NCBI RefSeq assembly: GCF_022682495.2 | Contig: NC_071389.1 | Span: 57,310,239-57,374,238, forward strand | Origin: Desmodus rotundus | Lineage: Eukaryota; Chordata; Mammalia; Chiroptera; Phyllostomidae | Length of the DNA: 64,000 bases | Direction of reading: 5' to 3' | Part shown: piece by piece, positions 1 through 11,835 of the stretch | How the letters are laid out: each line of letters begins with the position of its first letter | How positions within the stretch are numbered: position 1 is the first letter of the stretch | Made by a program: the position numbers and the translations under genes | Notes under the pieces: model-generated | Database searches by the model: none | What the model was told of the DNA's origin: nothing | Seen by the model: the letters and a program-made list of their open reading frames with translations, nothing else

Positions 1-2345
1 TTTTTTAACTTGCTGTAAGCCTTTTCTCACGTTTTCTTCTATTTTACCAGACACTTCCTATTACCGAGGATCAAATGACAGCAATTCACATTTGTGAGAC
101 AACGGTCAAGGCCTTCACATCCCCTTGGAGAAGCTTATGTTGCTTCGTACTCGGTGGGCATTATTTACTGTAAAATTATGATTGAACTCCTGTGGTATCA
201 CACACTATATTTCACACTCAAGTCAAATGAGCTCACTGTGAGTAATGTTGCTACAGTGAATGCCAAAGAAATTAACAGCAATTAACTACTCATTGTAAAG
301 GGTGACAGATAATTAGTGCTATTAAAAGAAGGTACCTTTTCAGCAGTCATCATCATACGTTTGTTTGGTGCCATTACAATGCCGATCAGAATGAGTCTTT
401 GTGGCAATCACGCAGCCAGAACACCAAGGTCTGCCAGGAGTCTGGGACCTCGAATTTTAATAAAGAAAAATTCCGTTCAGTTAATCATGCATAAAACATG
501 GCTTTCTGTCATATACACATATATCTAATTTATATATACATATTTCATAATTATGATAGCAAATAGCGTACTTTGGTCACTTTTTTAGTGAAAGATTTGA
601 TACAACTACAAGGTAACATTCAAACATTAAATAAAAGCTAAGTGTACTCTAAAATATTAAATATTTTATTATTAATTATGAGGCACATTCACTCACAATC
701 CAGTGTCATTTCAGACAGCAGTATCTGCTTCGAGGAAGTGATAAAATGTGGAAAAAATGAGCGTCCTACAATGAGCACCCTGTGCGATGGTGGGCAATTT
801 CTGACCATTGTACGGGCATGGCTTTGCAATTAGTAAGTTTTCTTTTTTTCACATTGACCAAGACAATGAGCAAAATACCTAACTTACCTTTCTGTGACTA
901 TGACCCTTCTGATGGACTAAGATGATGATTTTTATCCAGGAACAAAAATGGCACTTAAGTAAGTGAATTGTGATCATTACCTCAGAAATTATAAATAAAA
1001 TCAGAAGTATAACTATCGCCCATTTTCAATTCAGTATTTTTTTAAATGTGGTAAAGAACACATATCTATTAATACATTTGTCAGTGTACAGCAGAGTGTC
1101 GTTAACTATATTCGCATTGTTGTACAGCAGATATCTGGAAATGAATTAGGTAAATTTCAACTTGCCAAAATATTATGTTTTGGTTGCATATTTATGGACT
1201 TTTCCAGGCATAATTCTTCTGTTAGCTAAACCAGCTGGACTGTAGTATTTAATTAGTTCAACCACCCATGAATCATGCAAGCCAAGAAGTGAAGAAGATT
1301 GGGCAACATTTAAATGATCAAGTCCTGAGGTTTACAGAATTTAACACCCATCACAAAGTTCATTTTCACGAGTCCACATCACGAGCAAAATGCAGCTGTT
1401 CCACGTTGCTTTCCTCAAATCATTATTGACAAAGGAGGCTATTCAGTGACCCAAACAGATCTGTATTTGCTGAGTAACCTGACACTTCCGGGAAAACACT
1501 ATTTCTGAATTTGACATGGTCTCCATTACCTCAGTTTGAAAACTTCTGATCTCTTTTAAGCAAGGGATATTTCTAAGAGAATTCTATGATTAACTGAAAT
1601 GCTCTACTTGCTCTCATTTTAAATGATGAATTTGTTGTCTCTCAAGCAGAAGGAGAAAGGTTAATAGTCATTATCACTCATTTCCCTGAAAATTTCTTTC
1701 GATTAGAAGTGAAATGAAGTATCCCAAAGAAAACTCAAATTTTATTTATGTATGTATTGTAACATCTGCTACAAAACACAAAGATAACTTAGTGAATTTT
1801 TTTAGTAGAGCTGGGAGTGGGAAGGTGTGGGAGATATAGAGACTTAAAAATTAAATTTCTGTGACCACCAATTTACAAATCAATTGCTTTTCTGTTTTTA
1901 TTTAAGAGAATTGAAGGCAGCTCATTAGTGCTGTGCCTTACCAGTTTTGAATTCCAGCCATGTGTCCAAAATGACATTTCAATCAATGAGGGAATGCATA
2001 TACAATGGTGGTGTGCCTTACAGCCTAGGTGTGTAGTAGGCCATACCATCTAGGTTTGCACGGGTGCATGCTATGGCGTTTGCACTATGAGGAAGTTTTC
2101 TAATGATGAATTTCTCAAAATATATCCCTTTTGTTAAATTGAACATGACTGTATTCCATTCTAAGAACTACTTCATAACGTATATTGTATGAAGTCCTGC
2201 AGATTCTGATTCAAAATGGGTAGGGAGTATAATATTGTAGTTTTTCCTATTTTTTTTACATGCTATAACGTTCCTAAAACAATTCTTGGCACATTACACT
2301 CAGAAAACATTAATATTAATCTTACTGCTGAATGGTTTTCCAAAT
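1..2345. other. AT-rich non-coding DNA, no gene recognised
   Basis: No ORF longer than about 70 codons is present and none resembles a known protein. A stretch around 2190-2290 has a short CTGCAGATTCTGATTC segment reminiscent of the MER5A MITE, but too little of it is left for a firm call. Nothing else stands out. Confidence 0.6.
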
Positions 2346-2580
2346 CAGGGGTCAGCAAACTATAGCACTTTGCCTAAATCCCGCTCACAGCCCACTATTG
2401 TGTTTTTTTTTTAAATAAAATTTTATTGAAACGCAGCCACACCCATTTTAGTTGTTAACATCATCTGTGGCTGCTTTCACACAAAGGTTGATTAGAGAAG
2501 TTCCTGTGGAGATCTTATGGCTCAGAAAACCTAAAACAGTTATTATCTGGCTTTTTACAGAGAAACTGTGCAAGCCCCTG
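2346..2580 (-). mobile_element. hAT-Charlie non-autonomous DNA transposon (MER1-group-like)
   Basis: The element begins CAGGGGTCAGCAAACTATAG and ends with the imperfect complement (..ACTGTGCAAGCCCCTG), so both terminal inverted repeats are visible. Internal phrases such as ATAAAATTTTATTG, CAGCCACACCCATTT and TTATCTGGCTTTTTACAG match the mammalian MER1/Charlie type of hAT MITE. It is about 235 bp long and encodes no transposase. I could not find a convincing 8-bp target duplication, which fits an old, diverged copy. The subfamily name is uncertain. Confidence 0.75.
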
Positions 2581-2714
2581 AACTCTCTAAGGGCAATGCT
2601 GGCTGTCCAGTAACGAAGCTTCAGATTGATCACTTCGGAGACATCTCGTTAGTGCAAATAATCAGCGGATCCTAGGACAGAAGAAATTTAAGGAAAGACC
2701 AAAACAGTGGGAAG

Positions 2715-2875
2715 AGGGGATTACAGGAACTACTATAAAGGACACTTGGACAAAACCAAGGGGGAGGGTGGAGGTGGGGGAGGGAGGTGGGTTCAGCTGG
2801 GGTGGGGTGGAGGGATGGGGAGAAAAGGCATACAACTGTAATTGAATAACAATAAAAATTTAAATAATAAAAAAG
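2715..2875 (+). mobile_element. LINE-1 3' UTR fragment, 5'-truncated
   Basis: The segment runs from TATAAAGGACACTTGGACAA through a G-rich tract (GGGGGAGGGTGGAGGTGG) to ACAACTGTAATTGAATAACA and an A-rich tail. The same order occurs in the other L1 3' ends of this window (11.0, 18.1 and 57.6 kb). It is a dead, strongly truncated retrotransposon end with no coding sequence. An ORF on the opposite strand here is an artefact of the purine-rich tract. Confidence 0.8.
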
Positions 2876-3257
2876 AAACATTAAAACAAAAAAATAAAAA
2901 GATTTGAATGCTCTGAAGAATATATTAATGTAGAGAATTAGGTTTATAGTCATTCTAGTCCCCAATATTGAGTTATAATTCCAGTTTTGTCTAAACATTG
3001 CCTTGCATCCAACCAAGGGTGTGGCACCTTTGGAAATATGGCATTTCTTGAATAATGCACTTTTTTTTCTCTGAGATATCTGAATCTCCTCATGAGGTTC
3101 TTTCTGCTCTAAATGCCTGTTTTTCTTCCCAATCTGTCACACAGACAACAGGCAGAAGAGCCAGGATTAAAACTCACATAGGAGCCTTTTTGGCCTAAGA
3201 ATTTTCCACTACAGCATGTTGCCCACCCCGCATACTGGACAATAGGCTTCATTTAAT

Positions 3258-3510
3258 CAAAACCCTCATAAATGCATGTTTGTGTGTGTGGTGTGTACGT
3301 CCTACAGATATATTTATACATACATAATTTGAATATATGTACATATGTTTGCAATAAAATATATAATACATATATTGCAAAACTGTAATATATAGTATGT
3401 CTACCATATATTGCTTGGTATAAGTGAATTTAGGAGGAGAGCTACACATTATATATATTAGTCATATTACTCCTATTATGTATATATCCCATATACATAA
3501 TCCTATATCC
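3258..3510. repeat. TG- and TA-rich low-complexity DNA
   Basis: A short TGTGTGTGTGGTGTGTACGT tract is followed by about 200 bases rich in TATATA, ATACATA and TATGTA. No gene or transposon structure is seen. Confidence 0.6.
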
Positions 3511-3519
3511 ATCCTATTA

Positions 3520-3950
3520 CATGTCAGCATTATTCTAGGCTCTAGGAGTACAGCACTGACAATTTTAGTTGGTGATCAGTGGCAAAAATACAAGACTATA
3601 TGGAAGGGTTGGGAGCAGTTGCCATTTTAAAAAAGTTGACCATGGAAGGTCCCAATGAAAAGCTAACTTTGGAAAAAATCTAACAGAGGGAAAACGGTGA
3701 GCCCAGAATTTTTTGAAGCTGATAATCCAGGCAGCGGTAAGGGCAAGTAAGGGATCCCTGAAGTGTGAGAGTGGCTGGAATATTATAGTAGAAGAGGGAG
3801 GCCAGCATGGTAGGAGCTGAGAGGGAAGGGGAAATGGGAACTAAATTATGAGAGGCCACAGTGGCCATCTTAAGGATTTAGGACATTACTCTGGGTGAGA
3901 AGGAAATGCTCGGGAGGGATTGGATATTTAATTATGGTTGTTGTTGTATG
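3520..3950 (-). repeat. Ancient mammal-wide repeat, L2/CR1-type tail (tentative)
   Basis: Phrases such as CAGCATTATTCTAGGCTCTAGG, GGAGTACAGCACTGACAA, GAGGCCAGCATGGTAGGAGCTGAG and GGACATTACTCTGGGTGAGA follow, in order, a diverged mammalian interspersed repeat that I know with an L2-like antisense start. The exact family is not certain. The 62-codon minus-strand ORF within it is chance. Confidence 0.45.
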
Positions 3951-3959
3951 TACATGTCA

Positions 3960-5080
3960 TCAATTTGCCTCTTTCCCTTTACTTTGTTACGTTTGCAGAC
4001 ATGCTTCATGGTCCCATCTAATTGATCTCCACTGAGTGTGGAGATCACTTGCCTTTCAGTTTTCTGCCACCCCATTACTCTGCCCACTGTATTTGGTAAA
4101 AATCTGTTACCGGCAGTTCACGCGCATACACATTTGTCTGTTTTTCTTCATAAAGTGACTGCTGCTTCTATACTAACACTATTCTTCCTCTGTGTTCTAT
4201 AGTTTATATTTGATGTTCATACATAGTCACGGCAAACTTGAAATAGTCTGACGAAACAATTTGTTCACATCTCCTTGACTGGCGAAATGATTTTTGTGAA
4301 AGTCTACAGGAAACAATTTTTGAAAGTTAATTCTGGTAGCCATTTAGGATTTGGAAATTTGTATGAATATCATAGGCATCTTTTTACTGAATTAATTTTC
4401 ACTGAAGGTTCTTTTTTCATTATGAAAACTACATTTTAACTTCGGATGGATCAAAGGAAACAAAATGATTCACTATCTTCCATCTTCCCTACGGGACCAT
4501 ACACTTAAATGTAGTTACTTTGACACAGAAATGTCACATGATGGTAAGAAACATCACTTGTTAAAATGTTTGTTTTCCTTTATGTTGTTTTTTCAGTTAT
4601 TTTTCTAATTTTTTAAATCAGATTTCATTCAAAATTTCAAATCTTGTTTTCTGGAATGTACTCTGCCTGACAGAATTTTCAGTTCTGTCATGAATGATTA
4701 TGCCTATATACGTCTGCTTTAAGTCTCATAAAAATTATTCTATCATTGTTCTAGACTTCATTTTCAGTCTGATTTTTTTATTAAAAAGAAAGAAAACCCA
4801 AAGAATTATTATTTTAAGCCTGCAGTTAAGTGTGCCCTATCTGGACACAGAGAACATTGAATATTATCAGAACCATCTTTTCTGTCTTTTATATATTTTT
4901 CACCACTTAGTGTGAGTTTAATAAATTGAACATATATCTCTTAAATATTCCGATAAAGGTTTTAAAACAACTTAAAGTATGAATGATAATTTTTAAAACC
5001 CAGTGATTCTAGTGAAATTGGTGGTTAATCAGGACCAACCAAACTAAAATTCCCATTGAGCATGGTCATTAAATTGGAGG
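3960..5080. other. Unannotated AT-rich DNA
   Basis: No coding potential, RNA gene or recognisable repeat was seen. Confidence 0.5.
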
Positions 5081-5084
5081 CAAT

Positions 5085-5210
5085 GACAACACAGACTTCA
5101 TTAGGCTGCTGTGAGGATTGAAGTTAGTACATTATATAAAATGCATAGCATTTTGAAAGTCAGACAGTAGATACTGGATGGTATCAGTTGTGATGATGAT
5201 GATTGTGGTG
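5085..5210 (+). repeat. MIR SINE fragment
   Basis: The order GGCTGCTGTGAGGATTGAAGTTAG, ATAAAATGCATAGCATTTTGAA and CAGTAGATACTGGATGG corresponds to the 3' half of a MIR element. It is strongly diverged and its 5' half is not recognisable. Confidence 0.55.
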
Positions 5211-7500
5211 ATGATAAGCATAACAAAGGAAGATGAGAATTTTTCAAAGTAGAAACAGTTTGCTGTTATAGCTATTGCTTACAGTTAGCTTTTTAACAAC
5301 ACTTCTATAAATTTATAATTCCTTACTCTGTGTCCTCAGGGTGATTCTAATAAATTTTTAGGAAGCTGACAAAATTAGTTATTGTTCTGTTAGCCATTGC
5401 TAATAAGAACAGAGAATTTTTTGGTTGTCCCATGAAAATTATACTAATTAGAAATGTCTGAATTTGTGCATCTCTGTGGAGATTAATTTATTCATCATAA
5501 TCAGTTAATCACTGATCTTTACATAACTAGGTAACTTCTGGTAGAGAGGAAGACCCTTTGCTTTACTTAGAATGAATAAGACTATTTTAACAGATACTAG
5601 TAAAACTTGGAAGTCAACTCAAGACCTTCTTTAAATGTGGCATTCATTATTGCATACTGATTAATGCGGAACCATTGTTGTCCCAGGTGAGAGAAGGCTT
5701 CAAGAAATATTTAGAAAATTGACTCTGAAAAAAGTACAATGGCCTTATGGATGGGCAGTATTTTTTATTTTATGAATTATTCAATAACTGACATTAGTGG
5801 AAATTCACTTTATAAATAGGATCAGTATCTACTACTTCCTCATGCAGCCTAACAAGATAGATCCCTTCAAATTATCTCTGAATGAGACACCCTGTTGTAT
5901 TATTCTGATTCTTCAGTAGAGAAGGAAGGGCAAAACAGAGTAATACATTTAAATGGTGAATACTTTCAATCAGTTGAGAAATATAGAGTCAAAGAATAAG
6001 TATAAGCAAGAACACAATTGACACTAAAATCATTAATTTAATAGGATAGCCAATATATGTGTGAGGGAAGGACTGTTCATTTAACCCCAAACATTTTTTT
6101 AATTATAAAAATTTATCCCAGAACCATATTTTTAGAAAGCATTAAAATATGCATTTTAGGAAAAAGCAATTTCAATGAGAAATATATACCGAAAGACAAG
6201 GAGAAGCATGCAAAGATATTGGTAAAATTTTGATTTATCTAAATTCACATCTATTAAAACAGTTGATAATTTTGGCTAATTAAGATGTGAAAGTGATGCA
6301 TCACTAAAATATTGGAGGATAATGTACAAGTTTGGCAAGAAGTAGGTGCCACTAGTTTGTGAGCATTTTTGGCACATTTTATACTGGAGTAGGAGGGCAG
6401 AATCACTGAAAATAATTGAACTGATTGCAAACATTTTTAATTCCCCTACTCATGTGTGTATGCAATCCCGATACTGTCCCATGGATTTCAATCAAATGTA
6501 ATACTAGTTAAATTTCATTAATCAAAATGACATTCTAGGTATTTGCATTCACTGGTACAATTTGTATATAAATTCAAATATATGTTTTTAAAAATCTAAT
6601 GATCAGTATATTATTTTAAAGTATTTGTCATTGTATACATTTTAACAAATTTGTACAGAAAGGATCTGAATATATCTTCCTCTTTATAAATCTAATTTTA
6701 TGTATTTTTTCTGTTTCTTGAGGAAGCTTTCAGTTTTTAAATATATTGTTTTATATTCTGAAAGAATATAACTATTGAAAATATATTTAGTACTTATAAT
6801 TTAATAAGAATCGTAAAGTTCCCATTATTAATCTACCTTAAGGCAAAAGAGCAGGGCTTATAAACTGGAATGTAATGACTATTTTCAATTCAACAGCCAA
6901 TCAGATTTGTAAATGATCATTTATTACCAAGGGGCTTTATAGTAAATATGCAGCCCATATTAAAATCACAGCAGAAAACTTATTCTAATAATGGTTAAAA
7001 TATCAATATATTGAATATAATTTATGCATTGTGTAATTTCATTTGAATAATACATATATTAAACAAAGGTACTTTAAATAGTTATGTGATGATGCCAAAT
7101 TTTGTGAATGATAGAAGAAATTTCAACTGTGATGTGAAAAATTCATGTAAAACTGAATAAAGGATTTCTGATGTCTAAGTCTGAGTGTTGGCAGAGTCTA
7201 GACAATATTACAGGTCAGATTTAAAACAATGCATTGGAAATATTTGATATTTCAAATAGGTTGTCATTCAGTGAAAGGTCAAGGATGAATAGTATTACAG
7301 CAATAAATACTGTTAACACTAAATTGGGGTAGAAAATATCTTTTTCATTTCTATCAATATGCATCACTGCTTTTGTGTCATTGTCACTACAGAATTCTAA
7401 ATGAACTAGAACTAGAAAACTGTGCACAGAGTTGGATCACAGAGGGTCCACATTGGCAGCTGTATATACAAACATATTCTGACACACCTGTGCAGTGTTA
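5211..7500. other. Unannotated AT-rich DNA
   Basis: About 2.3 kb of AT-rich sequence with frequent stops in all frames. I see no family match, tRNA or satellite. Confidence 0.5.
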
Positions 7501-7504
7501 TTTT

Positions 7505-7790
7505 ATTCATTAAACATTTATTGAGCATCTGATCTATTGTGGCAGGTGTGGGAAAAGAGTAAGTTAACCTTAACCAAATGAGAGCTCATAGTCTCATGGC
7601 AAGAAAACATGTAAACACACCATGATGGTGCAACATTATTATTTTTTTAAATAAATCATGGCTACAGCGGGAGCCAAAACATCAGATGTGATTAAGCTGG
7701 CATGGAAACATCCAGGAAACTTGTATTGAGGGTGTACCATTTTAACTAGATCATAAAGTATAGAGATGAGTTCCAAAGTTGGACAATGTG
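7505..7790 (-). repeat. Old L2-type LINE fragment, antisense
   Basis: TTCATTAAACATTTATTGAGCATCTGATCTATTGTGGCAGG is the complement of the usual L2 3' end (GTGCCTGGCACATAGTAGG..CAATAAATATTTGTTGAATGA). A diverged continuation (GAGAGCTCATAGTCTCATGG, AACATGTAAACACACCATG) follows. Decayed and non-coding. Confidence 0.55.
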
Positions 7791-7823
7791 TAAAGAAAAT
7801 TTATGGCCAGAACTCATTCTCTG

Positions 7824-7830
<7 letters not shown>

Positions 7831-7855
<25 letters not shown>

Positions 7856-7877
7856 CTTCACACACACACACACACAG
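7831..7877. repeat. Compound (CT)n(CA)n microsatellite
   Basis: About 24 bases of CT repeat, a short TTCA break and about 16 bases of CA repeat lie in direct succession. It is a plausible length-polymorphic marker. Confidence 0.9.
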
Positions 7878-8018
7878 GTTCAGAAACTGTGATTAGAGAA
7901 AATGTGAGAGAAACAAAAGATTAGTTGCAAACAAATTATGCAGATGACATAGTATCTGGGCTTTGTTCTGTGAGTAATGTTTGTCCATTGAATTTTTTAT
8001 GCAGGGATTTTATGATCA

Positions 8019-8031
8019 AAATTGTTTAATA
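8019..8031. repeat. Left 13-bp target-site duplication of the twin-primed L1
   Basis: The 13-mer AAATTGTTTAATA here is repeated exactly at 11133-11145, directly after the A-rich tail of the L1. The two copies bracket the whole rearranged element and show it is one insertion. Confidence 0.85.
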
Positions 8032-8038
8032 TTTTATT

Positions 8039-8248
8039 CTAACCCTTCACTTTCAGTCTGTGTAGATCTTTTGTTCTGAGGTAGGTCTCTTGTAGGCAGC
8101 ATATGTGTGGGTCACATTTTCTTACCCATTCAGCTACTCTGTCTTTTGATTGGAGCATTAATCCATTTACATTTAAAATTATTATTGATAGGTACCTATT
8201 CATTGCCATTTTGTGCCCTTTGTACCTGTGTTCCTCTCTCTCTCTCAC
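8039..8248 (-). pseudogene. L1 ORF2 endonuclease N-terminus, truncated
   Basis: An open frame of 69 residues carries the start of the L1 ORF2 endonuclease (APE-like) domain. The LNVNGL motif holds the catalytic-site Asn, and CCLQET carries the metal-binding Glu. In the complete protein this domain nicks target DNA at TTTT/A-like sites. Here it stops at the insertion boundary, so no reverse transcriptase follows and no function is possible. It lies just downstream (in L1 sense) of the ORF1 remnant. Confidence 0.85.
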
Positions 8249-8254
8249 TATTTT

Positions 8255-9128
8255 TCTTCATCTTCTTAAAGCAGTCCCTTTAGCATATCTTGCAGTGCTG
8301 GTTTGGTGGAGGTGCACTCTTTCAGCTTTCTTTTGTCTGGGAAACTCCTTGTTCCACCTTCCATTTTAACTGAGAGCCTTGCTGGGTAGAGTAGTCTTGG
8401 TTCTAGGACTTTGCTTTTCATTACTTGTAATATTTCTTGCCATTCCCTTCTGGCTTGTAGTGTTTCTGTTGAGAAGTCAGCTGCTAGCTTATTGGGGCTC
8501 TCTTGTATGTTACCTCCTTTTTCTCCCTTGCTGCCTTTAAGATTCTCTCTTTGTTGTGGAAATTTTCCATTTTAATTAGGGTGTGTCTTGGAGTGGGCCT
8601 CTTTGGATTCCTCTTGATTTGGACCCTCTGTGCTTCCTGGATTTGTCTGACTTTTTCTCTCATCAAATTAGAGAAATTTTCCATCATTACTTTTCAAACA
8701 GGTTTTCTACTCCTTGTTCCTCTTCTTCTCCTTCTGGTGTCCCTATTATACAGATATTATTATGTTTCATGTTGTCCTGCAGTCCTCTAACACTCTTCAC
8801 TCTTTTTTAGTCTTTTTTTTCCCTTTTCTTGGTCTTTCTGGGAGTTTTTTTCTACCTTGTCCTCCAGCTCACTGATCTGATCCTCTGCTTCATCGAGCCT
8901 GCTTTTGATTCCTTCTACTGTGTTCTTCAGTTCAGAAATTGTGTTCTTCATTTCCTTTTGGCCCTTGATAGTTTCCATGTCCTTTTTCATGCTGATATAG
9001 TTTGCAGTAAGTTCCTCATAGTTTCCCGGTAGTTCTTGGTAATTCTGAGTGAGCTCATTGAGCTTCTTTATAACTATCGTTTTGAACTCATTATCTGATA
9101 GTTCACTTGCCTCTATTTCATTTAGCAT
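8255..9128 (-). pseudogene. L1 ORF1 (RNA-binding chaperone), frame-broken
   Basis: ORF1p is a trimeric coiled-coil nucleic-acid chaperone that coats L1 RNA. The first 113 residues are open from a Met at 9128. They include a heptad-like region rich in Glu, Lys, Leu and Ile (coiled coil) that ends in a Lys-rich stretch. A second open segment at 8484-8687 carries the conserved RRM/CTD core with QEAQRV, RPTPRHTLIKM and KERILKAAREK. Frameshifts separate the pieces. The opposite-strand ORFs here are shadows. The exact C-terminal end is approximate. Confidence 0.85.
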
Positions 9129-10520
9129 TCTTTCTGAGGATTCCTCCTTCCCTTTTTGGGGGGGTGGGGCTGTTTCTTTGTCTTCCCATTACTTGTGAGA
9201 CTTTTCTTGTTTGCTTCTGTTTCTTAAATTGATCTGTTTTAATTCCCTGAGTTTGTGGTTTGAACTTCTATGGTAGGAGACCTGTGAGATTCAATGGTGC
9301 AGTCTTCTTGATCTCCTGAATTTGATGCTCTTGAGACACCCTTTATGTTGGCTCTCTGGATGGAATTGGGTTTTGATTGTTGTTGGGTCATTCTTTGGTG
9401 GGTCCTTCCCTCAAGCTGGCTGACTAAGTGTCACTCTGCCTTCCACGTCTTGTATGCTGTAGTGCAGGTGCTGCCAGAAGAAAACCACAAAGCCCAGGAA
9501 ACAAACCTACATCTGCAATAATATCCCATCCCCCCTGAAATCCCACTATCAACAGCAAATGAACCAATATTAATGAAGGTATAAAGAGATTAAGGCTATC
9601 ATAAGAAAGGAGAGAAATAAGCTATAGTATAAAATTTAATGAGTCGATATGCACAAACTTGATGGATAACAAATTAATGTTAAAAAGCGATGCAGGAAAG
9701 AAAATATTGCAAATCCTGGAGAAGACCACAGTGGATTTTGTCTCAGTAGCCTCTAGTATCTACCATTGCTTTTTCTTTCTGGATATGCCCCTGGAGATGT
9801 CTGATGTTGACCCTGTCTGACCTTAGGCAGCCTGCTCTGAGACTGCCAGGGATCTACTGTCTGTGGCCATCTCCTTCAGTTGTTAATCTAGTCACTCTGT
9901 GCTCAGCAGTAAGCTTAAACCACAATTCCTCCAAGGGATGAATCCCTCCTCTAGGTGGGGTTATTGTGTCCCCTCAGGCTGCTGCCGTATGGGGAATGAC
10001 TCAGCACCAGGATCCTGGTGTCTAGTGTCTCAGCTCTCTCCTCAAAGATTCTGTCCTCTGTCTCTCCTCAGACGTCTCTAGCTCGCTCTGTCCCCACCTT
10101 TGCCAGAGCCCAGGGTAAGTGGCTGCAGATGATAATTTGTGTGCTGGCTCTTTAAATGGCTCTTATCATTTCCAGCTATCCGTCTCTGGCAGAGAGCAAC
10201 CTTGCTGCTTTTCACAGCTGGTTGTTACCTGTGTACTTTTTGGGTTTTGGTGCTCAAGCTGGGGATCCCAGCTTGAGGTTCAGACCCTCCTCTTCCCAGG
10301 GGGATCCAACCAGCTGCCTAATTATCCCTCCAGCACTGGCACCTGTGGGCACCCCACCAGCCTTCTGGAGTCTCTGTGTCACTCCTTACCAGTCACATTG
10401 TGTTGAAGCTGATTCTTCTGTCTGTCTGAGGTTACAAGTCTCCTCTCTTGCTATTGTTCAGTTGTTTGTGCCTGGTGATTACTGCATAATTTCGTTGTAA
10501 TTCCGTATTGGTCCTGGGAG
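9129..10520 (-). promoter_or_regulatory. L1 5' UTR (inverted segment)
   Basis: This stretch lies upstream of the ORF1 remnant in L1 sense. It shares phrases with the 5' UTR of the L1 at 49.7-51.9 kb, such as ATCAACAGCAAATGA, CCAATATTAAT, TTCTTGATC/TCCTTGATC and CTTTGGTGGGT. In a complete element this region carries the internal RNA polymerase II promoter. GC content rises towards 10.5 kb. Several short ORFs on the plus strand have no family match and I reject them. Confidence 0.7.
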
Positions 10521-11132
10521 GAGGTTAGTATGGAATTTCCCCAGAAAACTAAAAATGGAACTACCTTTTGACTTGGCAATTCCACTGCTAGGATTATACC
10601 CTAAAAATCTTGATACACCAACTCAAAAGAACCTATGCACCCCAATGTTCATAGTAGCATAATTTACAATAGCTGAGTGTTAGAAGAAACCTAAGTGCCC
10701 ATCAGTTAACGAGTGGATCAAAAAACTGTGGTATAGTTACACAATGGAATACTATGCAGTAGAAAGAAATAAGGAGCTCCTACCCTTAGTGATAGCATGG
10801 ATAGAACTGGAGAGCATTATGCTAAGTGAAATAAGCCAGGCAGTGAAAGGCAGATACCATATGACCTTACCTATAAGTGGAACCTAATCAACAAAACAAA
10901 CAAGCAAGCAAAATATAACCAGAGTCATTGAAATAAAGAACAAACTGACAGTAACAAGGGATAAGGGAGTGAAAAAGTAGAAGGGTCATCAAGGAACATG
11001 TATAAAGGACACATGGATAAAGCCAATGGGGGGGATAATTGAGGGTGGGAGGTGGGGTTGGGTGAGGCAAGGGGAGTGGTAGGAAGAAAATGGAGACAAC
11101 TATACTTGAACAACAATAGTAAAAAAAAATTT
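10521..11132 (+). pseudogene. L1 ORF2 3' end plus 3' UTR, sense segment
   Basis: The segment starts with TATGGAATTTCCCCAGAAAA and includes the standard landmarks GAACTACCTTTTGACTTGGC, ACAATGGAATACTATGCAG, GAACTGGAGAGCATTATGCT and AAGTGGAACCTAATCAACAA. A G-rich 3' UTR and a short A-tail follow. It is the 3' half of the twin-primed copy and codes for nothing intact. Confidence 0.85.
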
Positions 11133-11145
11133 AAATTGTTTAATA
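11133..11145. repeat. Right 13-bp target-site duplication of the twin-primed L1
   Basis: Exact copy of 8019-8031 directly after the poly-A region. Confidence 0.85.
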
Positions 11146-11459
11146 AAGATCACTTTGACAGCATTGAAAATGATTGACAGGAGACAGAAGAATGGATACA
11201 GAGACCTGGCTTTCTCTATTATTTCTGTCTTAGTAAATGTTATGATTTTCCATATGCTTGCTGAAACAAGAAAGCTGGTAGACTTCTGTCTCTTCTCTCT
11301 CTTTCAATTCATCATCCAGTCCTGTCTTATTTTTTCCCCTGAAGACCAAATCTCTATAACTTCATTAAATAGAAAACATTGCTTCCCACCTGTGATACAT
11401 TAATGATCACCTAACTAAGCCTTGTATCTTAATTCATGCCTTTGTCTTTCCCAGGAATT

Positions 11460-11835
11460 CATTCTTTCATACAATCATAGAGATGTTGTTAAAACACAAA
11501 TCTTGTCTAAAGAAAGTCTTTTACTAGTTCCCTTGTACACCTAGAACAAAGTCCAAAATGCTCTCCATTTCGTACAAGGGCCTTAATCACCTGGTGCCTG
11601 GGTAAATTTTATCTCCTTTTCATCCTTTAAGTGATCCCCTGTGTGTCCTGTTAAACACCACATATTTTATCATGTTGTATTTAATGTTTTGTTTTTACTT
11701 GCCTGATTAAGGCATCAAACAAAAAAATAACTTTCTAAATGAAGAGATGTTTTGGTAAGGTTTTACCCCAGTACCTAGCAAAATATATGGACACAGAAAT
11801 AAATATTAGTAAATATTTATTGAGTTCATGAGGGG
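11460..11835 (+). repeat. L2 LINE 3' portion
   Basis: TTAAAACACAAATCTTGTC, AACAAAGTCCAAAATGCTCTC, ACAAGGGCCTTAATCACCTGG and AGTAAATATTTATTGAGTTC occur in the order of the L2 consensus 3' region. It is heavily decayed. No reverse-transcriptase frame is left. Confidence 0.65.

Larger units (their letters stand above)
8032..11132 (+). mobile_element. LINE-1 with inverted 5' segment (twin-primed insertion)
   Basis: The left part (8032 to about 10520) is an L1 5' region on the minus strand: start of ORF2, ORF1, then 5' UTR. It joins at about 10520 to the 3' end of an L1 on the plus strand (start TTAGTATGGAATTTCC, then the last part of ORF2, the 3' UTR with AACAACTATACTTGAACAACAA, and an A-tail). 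ORF2 from shortly after its start to near its end is missing. A 13-bp direct repeat flanks the pair. The order inverted [ORF2 start to 5' end] followed by sense [3' end] is what twin priming during target-primed reverse transcription produces. Two independent insertions would not share one target duplication. Confidence 0.85.

Noticed and set aside
10119..10500. Two overlapping plus-strand ORFs (95 and 114 codons)
   Set aside because: They lie antisense within the GC-richer L1 5' UTR, differ only by frame and match no protein.
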